A program made the translations under genes and the position numbers. Below are positions 24,327 through 34,472 of a stretch of 64,000 nucleotides of DNA, one piece after another. The DNA lies in assembly GCF_004331455.1 (NCBI RefSeq), contig NZ_SJJR01000005.1, positions 1 through 64,000 of the forward strand, given 5' to 3'. Under the pieces are notes generated by a model. That model searched no databases. It was given only the letters and a program-made list of their open reading frames with translations, and had not been told where the DNA came from. Source of the DNA: Micromonospora zingiberis. Its GTDB lineage: Bacteria > Actinomycetota > Actinomycetes > Mycobacteriales > Micromonosporaceae. Within the stretch, counting starts at the first letter, position 1, and every line of letters begins with the position of its first letter.

Positions 24327-25466
24327 ATGCGCGTACTGCTCTGCCCGGACAAGTTCGCCGGCACGCTGCCGGCCCCTCAGGTGGCCGCCGCCGTGGCCGA
24401 CGGCTGGCGGGACGTCGCACCCGGCGACGACCTGCTGGTCAGACCGCTGGCCGATGGCGGGCCCGGCTTCCTCGACGTGCTCGCCGAGGCGCTACCCGGG
24501 TCGCGGGTGCCGGTGGCCACGGTCGACCCGCTGGGCCGCCCGGTCGCGGGTGAGATCCTGCTCACCGACGACGGTGCGACCGCCTGGCTGGAGAGCGCGC
24601 AGGCGTGTGGGCTGCACCTGCTCGACGCGGGCGAGCGTGACCCCAAGGCCACCACCTCGTACGGGCTGGGTCTGCTGATCACCGCCGCGGTCGAGGCCGG
24701 CGCCCGGACGGTGGTCGTCGGGCTGGGTGGCTCGGCGACCAACGACGGCGGCGCGGGGATGCTCACCGCGCTGGGCGCCGTCGCGCTGGACGACACCGGG
24801 TCGGCCCTGCCGTACGGCGGCGCCGCCCTGGCCGCCGTGGCCACGCTCGACGGCGCACCCCGGCTGCGCGACGCCCGACTGATCGCCGCCACCGACGTCG
24901 ACAACCCGCTGCTCGGCCTGCACGGGGCGAGCAACGTCTTCGGGCCGCAGAAGGGCGCCGACCGGGCCGACGTGCTGCTGCTCGACGCCGCGCTGCAACG
25001 CTGGGCCGAGGTGCTGCAACGGGACCTGCCCGGCTGCCCCAGCGGGCTGGGCGCGCTGCCCGGCGCAGGCGCGGCCGGCGGCATCGGCGCCGCCCTGCTG
25101 GCGCTCGGTGGCCGGTGCGAATCGGGGATCGGGCTGGTCAGCCGGGCCGTCGGACTGGACGCCGCGCTCGACGGCGTCGACCTGGTCATCACCGGCGAGG
25201 GGAAGTTCGACCATCAGTCGCTCCGCGGCAAGGTGGTCGCCGGAGTCGCCGGTGCCGCCCGCGACCGGGGCGTACCGTGCGTCGTGCTCGCCGGCCAGGT
25301 GAGCACCGGACGACGGGAGGCGGCCTCGGTCGGCGTCACCGACGCGTACAGCCTGGTGGAGCACTTCGGCGGCGAGGAGCGCGGTGGCCTGACCGCGGCC
25401 CTGGAACGCCCTGGCGAAGGGCTGCGGGCGTTGGGTGCCCGGCTGGCCCGCCAGTGGAGCCGCTGA
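24327..25466 (+). CDS. glxK: Glycerate kinase
   Basis: 379 residues. Phosphorylates D-glycerate with ATP (GarK/GlxK type, 2-phosphoglycerate product in most relatives). Clear motifs: RVLLCPDKFAGTLPA at the start, PLADGGPGFLDVL, GLGGSATNDGGAGML (phosphate-binding, near residues 138-152), DVDNPLLGLHGAS and a late VITGEGKFDHQSLRGK. The ATG at 24327 is chosen because the motif starts immediately. The divergent neighbour is nadA, and erpA follows in the same direction 167 bp later. Confidence 0.92.
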   Translation: MRVLLCPDKFAGTLPAPQVAAAVADGWRDVAPGDDLLVRPLADGGPGFLDVLAEALPGSRVPVATVDPLGRPVAGEILLTDDGATAWLESAQACGLHLLDAGERDPKATTSYGLGLLITAAVEAGARTVVVGLGGSATNDGGAGMLTALGAVALDDTGSALPYGGAALAAVATLDGAPRLRDARLIAATDVDNPLLGLHGASNVFGPQKGADRADVLLLDAALQRWAEVLQRDLPGCPSGLGALPGAGAAGGIGAALLALGGRCESGIGLVSRAVGLDAALDGVDLVITGEGKFDHQSLRGKVVAGVAGAARDRGVPCVVLAGQVSTGRREAASVGVTDAYSLVEHFGGEERGGLTAALERPGEGLRALGARLARQWSR

Positions 25467-25541
25467 CCGCCATCCGGGCGCCAGCCGGCGTACCGGCGGT
25501 CGGGCTGGTCACGCCTGCGGGTGAGCGGGCCGCGGGCGGCC

Positions 25542-25547
25542 TACAAT
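25542..25547 (+). promoter_or_regulatory. Candidate -10 element for erpA
   Basis: TACAAT is a close match to the sigma-70-type -10 consensus in an otherwise GC-rich gap. The -35 region is poor. It would give a leader of about 80 bases before erpA. Confidence 0.4.
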
Positions 25548-25633
25548 CGGAAACTGGACCAATGTGGGAATCGCTGACCGGCGGCTGACGTTGGCCAGGG
25601 CAGACCACACCGCACGCGCAGGGAGACTTCCAC

Positions 25634-26002
25634 GTGACCACGCCAGCGCAGACCGAGTCGACCGAGGCCAAGGCCCCCACGTCCGTCGTCCTCACCGACG
25701 TCGCGGCGCAGAAGGTCAAGGCCCTGATCGAGCAGGAAGGCCGCGATGACCTGCGGCTCCGGGTCGCCGTGCAGCCGGGCGGCTGCTCCGGCCTGCGATA
25801 CCAGCTCTTCTTCGACGAGCGTTCGCTCGACGGTGACATCGTCACCGACTACGACGGCGTCGAGGTCGTCGTCGACCGGATGAGCGCCCCGTACCTGACC
25901 GGCGCCACCATCGACTTCGCCGACCGGATCGACGCTCAGGGCTTCACCATCGACAACCCCAACGCAGGCAGCTCCTGCGCCTGCGGCGACTCCTTCAGCT
26001 GA
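25634..26002 (+). CDS. erpA: A-type iron-sulfur cluster carrier (ErpA/IscA family)
   Basis: 122 residues, GTG start. The three cluster-ligand cysteines are at C51 (GGCSG), C115 and C117 (SSCACGDSF), the exact A-type carrier arrangement. An N-terminal TDVAAQKVKALIEQEG helix is typical. It would receive Fe-S clusters and pass them to apo-proteins. A strong hairpin follows. Its closeness to nadA (4Fe-4S) and the Rieske gene is suggestive but may only reflect conserved actinobacterial gene order. Confidence 0.93.
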   Translation: MTTPAQTESTEAKAPTSVVLTDVAAQKVKALIEQEGRDDLRLRVAVQPGGCSGLRYQLFFDERSLDGDIVTDYDGVEVVVDRMSAPYLTGATIDFADRIDAQGFTIDNPNAGSSCACGDSFS

Positions 26003-26019
26003 GTCTCGATCCACCCGAC

Positions 26020-26053
26020 GGCGGGGGGACGGCCACCCGGCCGTCCCCCCGCC
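26020..26053 (+). terminator. Terminator hairpin after erpA
   Basis: GGCGGGGGGACGGCC (26020-26034) pairs perfectly with GGCCGTCCCCCCGCC (26039-26053) around a 4-base loop, 18 bp after the erpA stop codon. Confidence 0.75.
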
Positions 26054-26108
26054 GCCGCCGTCTCCCCCTCCTCCTCCTCCCCCTCCCGGCCCCCCGGGCC
26101 CTGCCCGG

Positions 26109-26169
26109 GTTGATCAAGAAGTTTGGGTCGCGACACGCCCGGCGGAGAGGCGCAAACCTCTTGATCAAC
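26109..26169. repeat. TTGATCAAG-family palindrome, second copy
   Basis: Outer arms GTTGATCAAGAAGTTTG (26109 onward) and CAAACCTCTTGATCAAC (ending 26169) are complementary apart from one mismatch; the interior is not. It lies between erpA and the PfkB kinase, which point the same way, so unlike the other two it is not between convergent genes. Confidence 0.75.
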
Positions 26170-26242
26170 CGTGGGGTCGGGGGCCGTGGGGTGGGGTGGG
26201 AGATCGGGCGGACGGTCGCTCCGTGGGTACGGTGACGGGTAG

Positions 26243-27256
<1,014 letters not shown>

Positions 27257-27297
27257 TCCAGGCGTCTCGGCTACTCCGTTCGGCGCGGCCGTCGGGT

Positions 27298-27347
27298 GTT
27301 AACAAGGGGCCCCGCCTATACAGCAGGCGTTAATAAGGTGCCCTTCC
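27298..27347. repeat. Dispersed GTTAA/CTATAC repeat, second copy
   Basis: GTTAACAAGGGGCCCCGCCTATAC, then AGGCGTTAATAAGG and GCCCTTCC, matches the element at 3945-3996 in order and spacing, with several substitutions. It again lies between two convergent genes. Confidence 0.65.
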
Positions 27348-27349
27348 TT

Positions 27350-27583
27350 TCACCGGGAGCGGCGGATGTCGTAGGCGGGGCCGGGGGCGGCGCCGAGGTA
27401 CTCCTGCTGCCGCATCCGGCACCAGGCGGGGATGTCGACCGCCGCCGCCGGGTCGTCGGCCAGCACCCGCACCACCGCGCCGACCGGCAGTTCGGGCAGC
27501 CGGCGGGCCAGCGCGATCACCGGCAGGGGACAGCGCTGACCGAGGCAGTCGATGATTTCGTCGGGGTGGGCGGGTGTGGTCAC
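27350..27583 (-). CDS. tusA: TusA-family sulfurtransferase
   Basis: 77 residues with the family motif IIDCLGQRCPLPVIALARR; the Cys of CPLP is the persulfide-carrying residue. It is a small soluble sulfur-relay protein. It is coupled by an ATGA overlap to the upstream desulfurase-like gene, which suggests it takes sulfur from that enzyme. The downstream acceptor (tRNA thiolation, cofactor synthesis or another route) is not indicated locally. Confidence 0.9.
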   Translation of the reverse strand: MTTPAHPDEIIDCLGQRCPLPVIALARRLPELPVGAVVRVLADDPAAAVDIPAWCRMRQQEYLGAAPGPAYDIRRSR

Positions 27584-28737
27584 AGTCCCACCACCCCGGC
27601 CTGGCCCCGCAGGTCGGCGACGATGCCGGGCAGTTCGGCGAGGAAACGGTCCACGTCGGCCTCGGTGCTGCCGGAGTGCAGCGAGACGCGTACGTTGCCG
27701 TGCGAGAGCACGCCCATCGCCTCCAGCACGTGGGACGGTCGCAGCGTCGAGGAGGTGCAGGACGAGCCCGACGAGACCGCGAATCCCCGCCGGTCCAGTG
27801 CGTGCAGCAGCGCCTCGCCGTCGACGTACAGGCAGGAGAAGGTGACCAGGTGCGGCAGCCGGTGCTCGGGATCGCCGACCACCTCGACGTCGGGCACGTC
27901 GGCGGCCACCCGGGCCCGGATCCGGTCCACCAGGGGCGCCAGCCGGGCCGCCTGGCTCGCCGCGTCGGCCGTCGCTGCGCGCAGGCTCGCCACCGCCGCG
28001 ACCACGGCCGGCAGGTTCACCGTTCCGGGCAGCCGCCCCGACTCACGCTCGTCGGCCGGCCAGGGCGACTCCCAGCGGGTGCCCTTGCGAACCACCAGCA
28101 GGCCGACGCCGGGCGGGCCGCCCCACTTGCGGGCGCTCGCGCTCAGCGCCGACCAGCCTGTCGGCACCGGCATCCGACCCACCATCTGGGCGGCGTCGAC
28201 GTAGAGCGGGACACCCGCGTCGGCGCAGGCCGCCGCCGCTGCCTCGACCGGCTGGACGGTGCCGACCTCGTGGCTGGCCGCGATCAGGGCGGCCAGCGCC
28301 ACCCCTGACGCGGTGACCGCCGTCGACCAGGCGTCGAGGTCCAACCGGCCGAGCCGGTCGACCGGCACCTCGGTGGCCGTACCGCCGCCGGCCACGTGCC
28401 GCTCGGCCGCGTGCAGCACCGCGGAGTGCTCGATCGCCGAGTGCACCAGGACGGTGCCGGCTCGCCGCCGCCCGAGCAGACCGCCAAGCACGGCGGAGTG
28501 CGCCGCCGTCGTACCGCTGGGGGTGAAGGAGAGTTCGTCGGGGCGTACGCCCAGGGTTTCCGCGGCGGCCTCGCGGGCGGCGTCGAGCAACTGACGCGCG
28601 CGACGGGCCTGCGTGTAGAGCCGGTCGGGGTCGGCCCAACCGTCGTCGAGCGCGGCCAGCAGCGCCTGCCGCGCGATTGGGTGCAGCGGCGCGGCCGTGG
28701 CGGTGTCCAGGTAGACGGAGGACGGGATCACATCCAT
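27580..28737 (-). CDS. Cysteine desulfurase-like class V aminotransferase
   Basis: 385-residue PLP enzyme from the ATG at 28737. Family features: YLDTATAAPLHP at the N-terminus, LVHSAIEHSAV, VPLYVDAAQMVG with the PLP-contacting Asp, the PLP lysine in SARKWGGPPGVG, and a short catalytic Cys loop in SSGSSCTSS. The usual His before the PLP Lys (SGHK) is Arg here, so it is a divergent NifS/IscS relative. Coupling to tusA supports a persulfide-generating role. It is divergent from ctaC. Confidence 0.88.
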   Translation of the reverse strand: MDVIPSSVYLDTATAAPLHPIARQALLAALDDGWADPDRLYTQARRARQLLDAAREAAAETLGVRPDELSFTPSGTTAAHSAVLGGLLGRRRAGTVLVHSAIEHSAVLHAAERHVAGGGTATEVPVDRLGRLDLDAWSTAVTASGVALAALIAASHEVGTVQPVEAAAAACADAGVPLYVDAAQMVGRMPVPTGWSALSASARKWGGPPGVGLLVVRKGTRWESPWPADERESGRLPGTVNLPAVVAAVASLRAATADAASQAARLAPLVDRIRARVAADVPDVEVVGDPEHRLPHLVTFSCLYVDGEALLHALDRRGFAVSSGSSCTSSTLRPSHVLEAMGVLSHGNVRVSLHSGSTEADVDRFLAELPGIVADLRGQAGVVGL

Positions 28738-28928
28738 GCACGCTATCGTCCTCGTCCGCCACAAGATCCCCCGTCGGGGGCGGACACTGACCCCAACCGG
28801 GTCGAGCCCGTCATGGTCGAGTAATCTGCGACCGTCGGTGACGCCTTTGCCGCTGGTGTGGCGGCTCCGCTCGGCGGAGCCGGCCAGATCGAGGAAGACA
28901 CCGCGGCGCGCTAGGGAGGCAGGACCAG

Positions 28929-29900
28929 GTGGTCGCAAGGAGTTCGGAGGTACGGCCGACGGCCGTACGGCGCAGCGCATCCCCGGGAGCCGGTGCTCGG
29001 CGGGGGCGTCGTGCCGGGCGTCTCGCCGGGCTCGGATTCGGTGGGGCGGCGCTGCTGGTCCTGCTCACGGGCTGTGACGTCGGCGCGGCGTTCGGGGGCT
29101 TCGGCTGGCCGCAGGGTGGCATCACCCCGGAGGCCCGGCGGATGTACGACCTGTGGATCGCCTCGTGCATCGCGGCGCTCGCGGTCGGTGTCTTCGTCTG
29201 GGGCCTGATCTTCTGGTGCGTCGTGCGGTACCGCAAGCGGGGCAACCAACTGCCGGTGCAGACCCGGTACAACCTGCCGATGGAGTTCCTCTACACCATC
29301 GCGCCGGTGCTGATCGTCGCCGTGCTCTTCTATTACACCGCGGTCGTGCAGACCGACGTGGTGAAGACGAGCCGCAACCCCGACGTGACCGTCGAGGTGG
29401 TCGCCTTCAAGTGGAACTGGCAGTTCAACTACCGCGACGGCCAGGGCGTCGACGCCGGGACCACCGCGTCGGTGCTGGGCACCAGCGAGGTCATTCCGAT
29501 CCTGGTGCTGCCGACCGACCGGTCCATCCGGTTCGAGGAGACCAGCAAGGACGTCATCCACTCGTTCTGGGTGCCGGAGATGCTGTTCAAGCGCGACGTC
29601 ATGCCGGGCAGCATCCGCAACGTCTTCGAGGTCTCCTCGCTGGAGTCCGAGGGCGCGTACGTGGGCCGCTGCGCCGAGCTCTGCGGCAGCTACCACGCCT
29701 TCATGAACTTCGAGCTGCGGGTCGTCTCGCCGGAGAACTTCGACCGGTTCCTGGCGGCCAAGCAGGACGGCGCCTCGACCCAGGAGGCGTTGACCGCGAT
29801 CGGCGAGGAACCGTACGCGGTGACCACCAGGCCGTTCGAGACGCGGCGTACCCAGGACAACTTCAACCAGGGCAGCGCGCCGCTGGGCGCGGGAAGCTGA
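28929..29900 (+). CDS. ctaC: Cytochrome c oxidase subunit II
   Basis: 323 residues, GTG start. An Arg-rich N-terminus leads to a lipoprotein signal with lipobox LLTGC (C49), then two transmembrane helices (SCIAALAVGVFVWGLIFW; FLYTIAPVLIVAVLFYY) and a periplasmic cupredoxin domain. The CuA ligands are in GRCAELCGSYHAFM plus an upstream His (DVIHSFWVPEM). It accepts electrons from the cytochrome bcc complex in the actinobacterial supercomplex. ctaF follows after 10 bp. Subunit I (ctaD) is not in the window. Confidence 0.95.
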   Translation: MVARSSEVRPTAVRRSASPGAGARRGRRAGRLAGLGFGGAALLVLLTGCDVGAAFGGFGWPQGGITPEARRMYDLWIASCIAALAVGVFVWGLIFWCVVRYRKRGNQLPVQTRYNLPMEFLYTIAPVLIVAVLFYYTAVVQTDVVKTSRNPDVTVEVVAFKWNWQFNYRDGQGVDAGTTASVLGTSEVIPILVLPTDRSIRFEETSKDVIHSFWVPEMLFKRDVMPGSIRNVFEVSSLESEGAYVGRCAELCGSYHAFMNFELRVVSPENFDRFLAAKQDGASTQEALTAIGEEPYAVTTRPFETRRTQDNFNQGSAPLGAGS

Positions 29901-29910
29901 GGCGGCGGCC

Positions 29911-30339
29911 ATGAAGACCGAGTGGCGCATCTTCCTGATCATTGCCGCGTTCCTGCTCTTCGCTACTGCCCTGTACGGCGGCTGGACCTGGGCCGACTCG
30001 GGTGGTCACGTCGAGTGGATCGGCACCGTGGCCCTGCTGCTGTCGTTCCTGCTCTGCTCGATGTGCGGCGGCTTCTTCTGGTTCGTCTCGCGCCGGATCG
30101 ACCTGCGGCCGGAGGACCGGCCGGACGGTGAGATCGCCGACGGTGCGGGCGAGATCGGCTTCTTCAGCCCCGGCAGCTACTGGCCGTTCGGCTTGGCGCT
30201 GGCTGCCGCCATCGCCGGCCTGGGCCTGGTGTTCTGGCAGCTCTGGCTGCTCGGCGTCGGCGCGGTCATGGTGATCTTGGCGGCCTGCGGCCTGCTGTTC
30301 GAGTACTACAGCGGTACCCGCCGCACCGCCGAGCACTGA
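29911..30339 (+). CDS. ctaF: Actinobacterial cytochrome c oxidase subunit IV
   Basis: 142 residues with four transmembrane segments in two pairs, starting MKTEWRIFLIIAAFLL. The loop FFSPGSYWPFGLAL is characteristic of the actinobacterial aa3 subunit IV. Located 10 bp after ctaC, it is cotranscribed with it; a strong terminator follows. It stabilises the oxidase in the bcc-aa3 supercomplex. Confidence 0.92.
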   Translation: MKTEWRIFLIIAAFLLFATALYGGWTWADSGGHVEWIGTVALLLSFLLCSMCGGFFWFVSRRIDLRPEDRPDGEIADGAGEIGFFSPGSYWPFGLALAAAIAGLGLVFWQLWLLGVGAVMVILAACGLLFEYYSGTRRTAEH

Positions 30340-30368
30340 CACTCGCGCCGCTGCGGCGCCCACGACAC

Positions 30369-30405
30369 CGCGAAAGCCCGCCTCCACCGGAGGCGGGCTT
30401 TCGCG
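30369..30405. terminator. Strong terminator after ctaCF
   Basis: CGCGAAAGCCCGCCTCC (30369-30385) and its exact complement (30389-30405) form a 17-bp stem with loop ACC. The outer AAA/TTT lets it work in both directions, which suits the convergent small gene at 30529-30723. Confidence 0.85.
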
Positions 30406-30528
30406 TATCACCACCCCCGACGCTGATCAGCCGAGGACCGGGGCCAGGGCGGGTGTCGACATCGTCGTCCGGGCCCGCCGCAGGCCGCCCGGGGCCGTCG
30501 ACACGCCTGTCGGGCGGCGGGGGAGAGG

Positions 30529-30723
30529 TCAGGCGGCGCGGCGGCGAGTGGGTCGCCCGTGCCGGCGGCGCAGGGAGGTCAGGGCGGGGGCGAGGATCAG
30601 GGCCGTGCCGCAGCGAATGCAGGCCAGTTCGGGGCAGGCGGACCCGTGCCCGTCGAGGCAGGGTGGCACCTCGAACGGCCGGAGGCACGCGCAGGTGTCG
30701 CAGTACAGTTCGCGCTCGGCCAT
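30529..30723 (-). CDS. Small zinc-ribbon-like protein
   Basis: 64 residues. Cysteines are arranged as CDTCAC, then CLDGHGSACPELACIRCG, giving several CxxC-type pairs, followed by a basic tail (RRRHGRPTRRRAA). This looks like a zinc-binding mini-protein common in actinobacteria; the function is unknown. It is a single gene with its own spacer, convergent with ctaCF. Confidence 0.7.
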   Translation of the reverse strand: MAERELYCDTCACLRPFEVPPCLDGHGSACPELACIRCGTALILAPALTSLRRRHGRPTRRRAA

Positions 30724-30907
30724 CTGCGGCTCCTCCCGCTCGGCCGGTCCGCGAGGCCGCCGGTCGCGATGGCGCCGGTGCCGGCCGTCGCGGCGACCGT
30801 CAACGATCGTGGGAATTACTCACCTGTAGTTTCCCACGCCGCTCCGACACCCCCACCCCACCCACCCACCCAACCCACCCAACATCCCACCCCACCACCC
30901 ACCCAGG

Positions 30908-30976
30908 CCGCGTTGATCAAGAAGTTTTGGTCGCGCCGCGCCGGCCGGGAAGACCAAAACTTCTTGATCAACGCGG
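30908..30976. repeat. TTGATCAAG-family palindrome, third copy
   Basis: Perfect 25-bp arms (30908-30932 and 30952-30976, CCGCGTTGATCAAGAAG...) around a 19-base GC-rich centre. It sits within the 298-bp gap 30724-31021, just downstream of trpD on the minus strand and upstream of the small zinc-ribbon gene. C-rich CCACCCACC tracts lie to the left and G-rich tracts to the right. Confidence 0.8.
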
Positions 30977-31021
30977 AGGGGCGGGGGTGCGGCGGGGTGG
31001 GGGGCGGGGAGGGGGAGGGGG

Positions 31022-32068
31022 TTAGGTGGTGGTGGCTATTTCGAGCCAGTGGGTCAGGGTGCGGGTGGCGGCGCCGGAGTCGATGGAGTCGGCGGCGCGG
31101 TCCAGGCCGGCGCGCAGGGCGGTGGTCAGGTCGCCGTCCAGGGGACCCTGGGTGGCCAGCGCCGCGGCGGCGTTGACCAGGACGGCGTCGCGGACCGGGC
31201 CGGGCTCGCCGGCGAGGAGGCGTCGAGTCACCTCGGCGTTGTAGGGGGCGTCACCGCCGCGCAGGTCGGCGAGGGTGGCCCGGGGTACGCCGAGGTCGGT
31301 CGAGTCCACCACGGTCTCCCGTACGGTGCCGCCCTGGGCGATCCAGAACCGGGTCGGCGCGGCGGTGGTGAACTCGTCCAGCCCGTCCTCGCCGCGCATC
31401 ACCAGCACCGAGTCGCCCCGGGCGGCGAAGACGGCGGCCATCACCGGCGCCATCGTCGCGTCGAAACAGCCGACCGCGCCGGCCCGGGGACGTGCCGGGT
31501 TGGTCAGCGGGCCGAGGAAGTTGAACGCGGTCGGTACGCCCAACTCCCGGCGGACCGGGCCGGCGTGCCGCATCCCCGGGTGGAACCGGGCGGCGAAGCA
31601 GAACCCGATGCCCGCCTCGGCCACGCACCGGGCCACCTGCTCGGGGCCGAGATCCAGCGGTACGCCGAGGAATTCGAGCAGGTCGGCGGTGCCGCAGGAG
31701 GATGAGGCGGCCCGGTTGCCGTGCTTGACCACGCGGACCCCGGCACCGGCGACGACCAGCGCGGTCATGGTGGAGATGTTCACCGTGTGGGCGAGGTCGC
31801 CGCCGGTGCCGACCACGTCCAGCGCGGTCGCGCGTACCTCTTCGGGCAGTTCCACCGGGACGGCCCGGCTGAGCATCGCCTCCACCAGCCCGCCCACCTC
31901 GGCCGGCGTCTCGCCCTTGGCGCGTAGCGCCACCGCGAAGCCGGCGATCTGGGCGGGCGCCGCCGAGCCCGACATGATCTCGCCCATCGCCCAGGCGGTG
32001 TCGGCGGTGGAGAGTTCCTCTCCGCGCAGCAGCGCGGTGAGCAGGTGCGGCCAGGTCCGTTCGCCCAT
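31022..32068 (-). CDS. trpD: Anthranilate phosphoribosyltransferase
   Basis: 348 residues. Transfers phosphoribose from PRPP to anthranilate in tryptophan synthesis. The PRPP loop GTGGD is at 87-91, [18 protein letters not shown] at about 118-135, and the second metal site appears in GEDGLDEFT. Length and order are normal. Other trp genes are absent from the window; in actinobacteria trpD is commonly isolated beside ctaE, as here. Confidence 0.94.
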   Translation of the reverse strand: MGERTWPHLLTALLRGEELSTADTAWAMGEIMSGSAAPAQIAGFAVALRAKGETPAEVGGLVEAMLSRAVPVELPEEVRATALDVVGTGGDLAHTVNISTMTALVVAGAGVRVVKHGNRAASSSCGTADLLEFLGVPLDLGPEQVARCVAEAGIGFCFAARFHPGMRHAGPVRRELGVPTAFNFLGPLTNPARPRAGAVGCFDATMAPVMAAVFAARGDSVLVMRGEDGLDEFTTAAPTRFWIAQGGTVRETVVDSTDLGVPRATLADLRGGDAPYNAEVTRRLLAGEPGPVRDAVLVNAAAALATQGPLDGDLTTALRAGLDRAADSIDSGAATRTLTHWLEIATTT

Positions 32069-32149
32069 CGCGGGCCTCCCGAGCAGACGAGTGCGGGTGG
32101 GGGACCGGCGCCGGCTCGTCCGGCGCCGTGGCGGTGCCGGTGCGGAACG

Positions 32150-32545
32150 TCAGGCGGGCGCGTGCGTCCGCAGCAGTTCGGTCACCGTGGCGGCGGCGGT
32201 CACCGGGTCGAGCGGGTGCACCAGGGTGGCGTCGACCTCGGCGTACGCGGCGAGCCATCGGTCGGCGGCGCGGGCGATCACCACACAGGTCGGGGGAGCC
32301 TTGTCGAAGTCGTCCTTGATCTGCCGGGCGATGCCGATGCCGCCACCGGGCGAGGCCTCGCCGTCGAGCAGCATCAGGTCGATCTCGTAGTCGTCGACCA
32401 GCCGGACACACTCGGCGTAGGTCGACGCCTCGACGAACTCGATGCGCAGATCGGCCGCGGGGCGGGTGCCGACGGCGAGCCGCATCCGGTCCCGTACCTG
32501 CGGGTCGTCGCTGTAGAGCAGGACGGTGCACAGACGATCGCTCAT
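32150..32545 (-). CDS. Receiver-like (response regulator) single-domain protein
   Basis: 131 residues from the ATG at 32545. The CheY-like pattern is visible: hydrophobic first strand VLLYSDDPQVRDRM with the acidic pair, then IDLMLLDGEASPGGGIGIAR with the likely phospho-acceptor Asp. The conserved Lys near the C-terminus (usually KP) is replaced (LVHPLDP), so normal phosphorylation signalling is doubtful. No output domain. The frame extends upstream to 32686 but without similarity. It lies 81 bp upstream of trpD. Confidence 0.75.
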   Translation of the reverse strand: MSDRLCTVLLYSDDPQVRDRMRLAVGTRPAADLRIEFVEASTYAECVRLVDDYEIDLMLLDGEASPGGGIGIARQIKDDFDKAPPTCVVIARAADRWLAAYAEVDATLVHPLDPVTAAATVTELLRTHAPA

Positions 32546-32710
32546 GCCGACACTCCGCTTCGCTTCCTGCCGTTCGCCACCGACCATGGCGGCGAGGCGC
32601 TCACCTCGCCCGCTGATGGCTTCGAGACGGCTCTCACCTCGTTGCTGCGTGGCCGATCGTACCGGTCGGTGTGCCTCGCGCCGCACACCCCCCGCTGCGG
32701 TCCGGGGAGG

Positions 32711-33694
32711 TCAGCCGGCGGCTTCGGCGGCGCGCTGGCGGGCTTCCTGGCGGTCCAGCTCGCGGTCGACCCGGCGGGCCTCGCGCTCGGCGTGGCGCAT
32801 CCACTGCACGACCAGTACGGCGAGCATCGTCACACTGACGAACTCCCCGCCGGCCCACAGGATGCCCCCGGCGAGCACCTGGTCCTCCCACGGGTCGGCC
32901 CAGGTCAGCCCCAGCGAGGGGTACCAGTCGCCGCCGAAGAGGGTGGTGCTCTGCATGATGGTCAGCCCGAGCACGGTGTGGAACGGCACGGAGAGCAGCA
33001 TCAGCAGGGCCCGGCCGGGGTACGGCCAGCGGCCCGGCAGCGGGTCCAGGCCGAGCAGCGGCCAGAAGAACACGCAGCCGGTCATGATGAAGTGCGCGTG
33101 CACCAGCTCGTGTGCCCAGGCGTGTTCCAGCGTGTAGCGGTACAGGTCGGTGAAGTAGAGCGCGAACGGGTTGACCACGAAGATGGCGAACGCCACCAGC
33201 GGGAAGGTGTAGATCCGCACGATCCGGCTGTGCACCACCGCGAGCAGCCGCTTGCGCGGGCCGGTGGGCAGCGTACGCAGCGCCAGCGTCAACGGTGCGC
33301 CCAGCGCCAGGAAGATCGGCGAGACCATGGAGAGCACCATGTGCTGGACCATGTGCACCGACAGCAGCGTGGTGTCGTACGCGTGCAGTCCGCTGAGGGT
33401 GACCGAGGCGATGCCGCCGAGGCCGGGCCCGAGGAAGAAGACGGTGCGGGCGATCGGCCAGCGGTCGCCGCGTACCCGCAGCCGGTGCACCCCGTAGAGG
33501 TAGAGGCCGGCGGCGAGGACCAGGCCGACGGCGAGCCAGCTGTCCAGTCGGGCCTCGGTGAACACACTGGTCACCGCGAATGGCGGCACAGTGGCCTCGG
33601 CCGCCAGCACCTCGGTGCCGCCCGTGCCGGACAGGCCCGCCGTGAGCTGCGGCGCGGCCGAGCTGGCCGGGGAGATCGGATCGACGTGCAGCAC
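32711..33694 (-). CDS. ctaG: Cytochrome c oxidase assembly protein, CtaG (caa3) family
   Basis: 327-residue polytopic membrane protein. Family signatures: LSVHMVQHMVLSMVSPIFLALGAPLTL with paired histidines likely to bind copper, ELVHAHFIMTGCVFFWPLLG, and PFHTVLGLTIM. It has about seven membrane helices and a charged C-terminal tail. Divergent from ctaE, 107 bp apart, so it is placed for coordinated expression with the oxidase genes. Confidence 0.9.
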   Translation of the reverse strand: MLHVDPISPASSAAPQLTAGLSGTGGTEVLAAEATVPPFAVTSVFTEARLDSWLAVGLVLAAGLYLYGVHRLRVRGDRWPIARTVFFLGPGLGGIASVTLSGLHAYDTTLLSVHMVQHMVLSMVSPIFLALGAPLTLALRTLPTGPRKRLLAVVHSRIVRIYTFPLVAFAIFVVNPFALYFTDLYRYTLEHAWAHELVHAHFIMTGCVFFWPLLGLDPLPGRWPYPGRALLMLLSVPFHTVLGLTIMQSTTLFGGDWYPSLGLTWADPWEDQVLAGGILWAGGEFVSVTMLAVLVVQWMRHAEREARRVDRELDRQEARQRAAEAAG

Positions 33695-33801
33695 GCCAAT
33701 CAGCCTAGGTCAGGCGAACCGGACGGTACCGATCGGGCCATACGCACCCGGGTTTGGCCCCCCGCTGATCGCCGGCCGTGGTCAACGGCAATAATGACCG
33801 C

Positions 33802-34401
33802 GTGACTGCGGCCCCAGCCATTGACAAGAGCCGGATCCACTCTCTGACGCGCCCCAACATGGTCAGCGTCGGGACGATCGTGTGGCTCTCCAGCGAGCTC
33901 ATGTTCTTCGCGGCGCTCTTCGCCATGTACTTCTCCATCCGTGCGGCTGCGCCGGAGCAGTGGGAGAAGCACACCGAGGTGCTCAACATCCCGTACGCGA
34001 CCACGTTCACGGTGATCCTGGTGCTCTCCTCGATCACCTGCCAGATCGGTGTGTTCGCCGCCGAGCGGGGTGACGTGCACGCGCTGCGCCGGTGGTTCAC
34101 GATCACCTTCGTGATGGGCCTGATCTTCGTCCTGGGCCAGGCCAACGAGTACCGCGAGCTGGTCGCCCACGGCATCAAGATCAACGCCGATGGCTACGGG
34201 TCGATGTTCTACCTGACCACCGGCTTCCACGGTCTGCACGTGATCGGTGGTCTGATCGCCTTCGTGATCTTCATGATCCGCAGCACCATGGGCCGGTTCA
34301 CCCCGGCGCAGGCCACCTCGGCGATCGTCGTGTCGTACTACTGGCACTTCGTCGACGTCGTGTGGATCGGGCTCTACGCCATGATCTACTGGCTTCAGTG
34401 A
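33802..34401 (+). CDS. ctaE: Cytochrome c oxidase subunit III
   Basis: 199 residues from the GTG at 33802. Five transmembrane helices of the shorter actinobacterial type; starts [20 protein letters not shown], with [15 protein letters not shown] and [11 protein letters not shown] typical of subunit III, ending [19 protein letters not shown]. An in-frame GTG at 33778 is an alternative start; similarity to the family begins at 33802. First gene of the ctaE-qcrCAB operon. Confidence 0.92.
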   Translation: MTAAPAIDKSRIHSLTRPNMVSVGTIVWLSSELMFFAALFAMYFSIRAAAPEQWEKHTEVLNIPYATTFTVILVLSSITCQIGVFAAERGDVHALRRWFTITFVMGLIFVLGQANEYRELVAHGIKINADGYGSMFYLTTGFHGLHVIGGLIAFVIFMIRSTMGRFTPAQATSAIVVSYYWHFVDVVWIGLYAMIYWLQ

Positions 34402-34472
34402 TCTTGGCGCGCCTGACACCGCGCCGCTGCTCCACCCCCTGAGACAGGTCCAACCGGTTAAGGACACAGCTC

